7,941 bases of DNA from the NCBI GenBank assembly GCA_947038745.1, contig CAMQXE010000052.1:1-7941 (forward strand), given 5' to 3'. The notes below the pieces were generated by a model. The model had not been told where the DNA came from. It made no database searches and saw nothing but the letters and a program-made list of their open reading frames with translations. Source of the DNA: an uncultured Propionibacteriaceae bacterium (GTDB taxonomy: Bacteria > Actinomycetota > Actinomycetes > Propionibacteriales > Propionibacteriaceae). The translations under genes were made by a program, and so were the position numbers. Positions 6,316 to 7,941 of this stretch are shown piece after piece (the first letter of the stretch is position 1; every line of letters starts with the position of its first letter).

Positions 6316-7017
6316 GTGAGTGAACCAACTCGCAGCGTCGCAGCAGCCGATCTGGCTATTTCTGCACGCGCTCTCACTAAAAAAGGTGGCCGTGGCCCAG
6401 TTTTTGGCCCCATCGACCTCGACATTGCCCACAATGGCATCACACTCATTACCGGCCCCGACGGCTCCGGCAAGACCTCGCTCTTGCTCGCTCTCGTCGG
6501 GCGCTTACGCCCATCATCAGGAACGCTGACGGTCCTTGGCCATAAGCTCCCCAGGGGGCGTAATGCCGTTCAGCATGCCAGCTCAGCCGTCGGTATTCTC
6601 GGCCTTGACGATCTTGATGAGGCAGTCACTGTCGCTGCGACCTTACGCGAACGCAAAGCCTGGCTGGCGCCGTGGTACTCCATCGTCCGCGAGCCCCGCG
6701 ACGCTGAAACCGCCGAGCTACTTTCACTAGCCTTTGGCGATCTTGACGCACCTACCGCTAAGACCCGAATCCATGAGCTTGATGAAGCCCAGAATCTACT
6801 TCTGCGATTAGCACTGGCTCTGATGAGCAAGCCACAAATCCTCGTCGTTGACCAGATCGATCAACTCCATGAACTCGAAGCTCGCGACGCTGTGTGGCAG
6901 CGCCTTCGCGCCATCAGCGAGACCGGCGTTACCGTCATCGTCTCTGCGACCAACCCCCGTGAGGCTACCCGCCTTGGCTGGGGCTGTGACATCCTTACCC
7001 ACATCTCGCTCGCCTAG
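6316..7017 (+). CDS. ABC-transporter-like nucleotide-binding protein with degenerate catalytic motifs
   Basis: The 233-aa single domain has the ABC ATPase fold order: Walker A GPDGSGKTS (47-55), followed by the usual RLRPSSGTLTVLG segment. The remaining motifs are altered. The Q-loop region (GILGLDDLDEAVTV, 93-106) has no clear Gln. The signature position reads LDEAQ (155-159) instead of LSGGQ. Walker B ILVVDQ (175-180) has Gln in place of the catalytic Glu. The H-loop position reads SATNP (210-214), with Thr for His. The protein should still bind nucleotide but may hydrolyse it poorly alone, perhaps pairing with another subunit or acting as a regulatory switch; this is inferred. GTG 6316 follows GAGGAG and the promoter at 6252-6280. 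A YhgE/Pip membrane gene starts 11 bp later and is its likely partner. Confidence 0.88.
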   Translation: MSEPTRSVAAADLAISARALTKKGGRGPVFGPIDLDIAHNGITLITGPDGSGKTSLLLALVGRLRPSSGTLTVLGHKLPRGRNAVQHASSAVGILGLDDLDEAVTVAATLRERKAWLAPWYSIVREPRDAETAELLSLAFGDLDAPTAKTRIHELDEAQNLLLRLALALMSKPQILVVDQIDQLHELEARDAVWQRLRAISETGVTVIVSATNPREATRLGWGCDILTHISLA

Positions 7018-7028
7018 GAGCACCCACC

Positions 7029-7941
7029 ATGTTTGCTTGGACTTCCCACGGCACCGAACTCAAGCGGTTCGCCAAAGCCCCCATTACTCGTGCGGCCATC
7101 GTTGTGCTGCTTCTGATCCCGCTGCTCTATGGCGCAATGTACGTCTGGGCTTTCAAGTCCCCGACCGATCGCATGGATCAGCTTCCAGTCGCATTAGTAA
7201 ATGAGGATCAAGGCGCGACCTCCCAAGGTAAAGAACTCCATGCTGGTCAGCAGGTCGTCGATAAGCTCATTGAGCAGCACCCGCTTGGCTGGGATCTAGT
7301 TTCCGCAAATGACGCCAGCGAAGGCGTCAAATCTGGAAAATACTACTTTGCAGTGACGATCCCTAAGGACTTCTCTTCATCTTTAGCCTCAGCAGGCGAA
7401 TCAACGCCACATCCTGCCTCAATCAGCGTGACCTACGATGACACTAACTCGTTCCTCGCCTCGACGCTTGGTAAGTCGGCTATGTCGCAGATCCGCAGCG
7501 TTGTCAGTGAATCAGCAGGTGAGCAGGCCGCCGATGCCCTTCTTATCGGACTCGGTGACGTCCGCAAGGGCCTGGGCAATGCCTCCGACGGTGCATTCCG
7601 CCTCAAGGATGGTCTCACCTCAGCCAAGGAAGGCGTAGACAAGCTCAACTTGGCTGCCGTGCAGTTGAATAACGGCGCAACTCAGGTCAATGACGGTGCT
7701 CATCAGCTTGCTGACGGGATTGCACAGGCCGCAGCGCAGACACCCCAGCTTGCTGATGGTGTCAATCAACTCTCAGCCGGCTCCCAGGAGCTATCAACTG
7801 CGCTCGATACCTTGAATGCGAAGATGCCCACCTTGACGTCGTCGTCGCAGCAGCTTGCCAGCGGCGCCCAACAGGTCGCCTCGGGTAGCTCCCAGCTCAA
7901 TGCAGGGTTAGCTCGACGTCAGCAGCAGTATGGTGCTGCTG
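7029..7941 (+). CDS. YhgE/Pip-family membrane protein, N-terminal 304 residues (truncated by window end)
   Basis: The frame stays open from ATG 7029 to the window edge. AGGAG (7016-7020), overlapping the stop of the preceding gene, sits eight bases upstream. The product begins with a short cytoplasmic segment, one membrane helix (about 22-42, AAIVVLLLIPLLYGAMYVWA) and the family hallmark LPVALVNEDQGA (52-63). A long extracytoplasmic region follows. From about residue 190 it carries repeats of the form LxxGxxxLxxG (LADGIAQ, LADGVNQLSAG, LASGAQQVASG, LNAG), as in the coiled-coil section of YhgE/Pip proteins. The missing C-terminal part should contain the remaining membrane helices. Relatives include Lactococcus Pip (phage infection protein) and YhgE; the fold is related to ABC-2-type permeases, which fits the ATPase-like gene upstream. 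The transported substrate is unknown. Confidence 0.9.
   Translation, partial: MFAWTSHGTELKRFAKAPITRAAIVVLLLIPLLYGAMYVWAFKSPTDRMDQLPVALVNEDQGATSQGKELHAGQQVVDKLIEQHPLGWDLVSANDASEGVKSGKYYFAVTIPKDFSSSLASAGESTPHPASISVTYDDTNSFLASTLGKSAMSQIRSVVSESAGEQAADALLIGLGDVRKGLGNASDGAFRLKDGLTSAKEGVDKLNLAAVQLNNGATQVNDGAHQLADGIAQAAAQTPQLADGVNQLSAGSQELSTALDTLNAKMPTLTSSSQQLASGAQQVASGSSQLNAGLARRQQQYGAA

Noticed and set aside
6816..6856. Frameshift or sequencing error as the cause of the altered Walker B in the ABC-like protein
   Set aside because: The frame is continuous with normal codon use through Walker B and the H-loop, and the altered positions are single-residue substitutions in otherwise well-aligned motifs.

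Overview
The window looks like chromosomal DNA from a moderately GC-rich actinomycete, possibly an Actinomycetaceae-type organism (Actinomyces/Trueperella/Arcanobacterium). The reasons are a two-component pair very close in sequence to mycobacterial MprA/MprB, an actinobacterial-style low-molecular-weight tyrosine phosphatase, frequent GTG starts, and possible leaderless starts. This placement is an inference from recalled family sequences; no search was run.

Layout. (1) Bases 1-399 hold the C-terminal end of an unrecognised, probably exported protein. (2) A 16-bp perfect stem (414-459) forms a bidirectional terminator shared with a convergent amidohydrolase gene (1612-467, minus). (3) Divergent from the amidohydrolase is a two-gene unit: an LMW protein tyrosine phosphatase (1714-2184) coupled by an ATGA overlap to a YnfM-like MFS exporter (2181-3386). 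(4) After a 136-bp gap comes an MprA-like response regulator (3523-4212) coupled by a one-base TAATG overlap to an MprB-like sensor kinase (4212-5651). (5) An unrecognised 174-aa gene (6183-5659, minus) meets the kinase tail to tail, with 7 bp between the stops. (6) Divergent from it is a strong-looking promoter with an 18-bp TetR-type palindrome placed in its -35/-10 spacer. It drives a degenerate ABC-ATPase-like protein (6316-7017) and, 11 bp downstream, a YhgE/Pip membrane protein (7029 to the window end, truncated).

How the genes may work together. Most of the window concerns the cell envelope: envelope-stress sensing (MprAB-like), export (MFS), and a repressor-controlled ABC-like/YhgE-Pip membrane module. 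The least conventional part is 6252-7941. There the nucleotide-binding protein keeps Walker A but has lost the Q-loop Gln, most of LSGGQ, the Walker B catalytic Glu (Gln instead) and the H-loop His. It is translated just ahead of a YhgE/Pip protein, from a promoter whose spacer is almost entirely filled by an operator-like palindrome. No tRNA, rRNA, CRISPR array or insertion sequence was seen, and no stretch over 300 bases lacks a gene.
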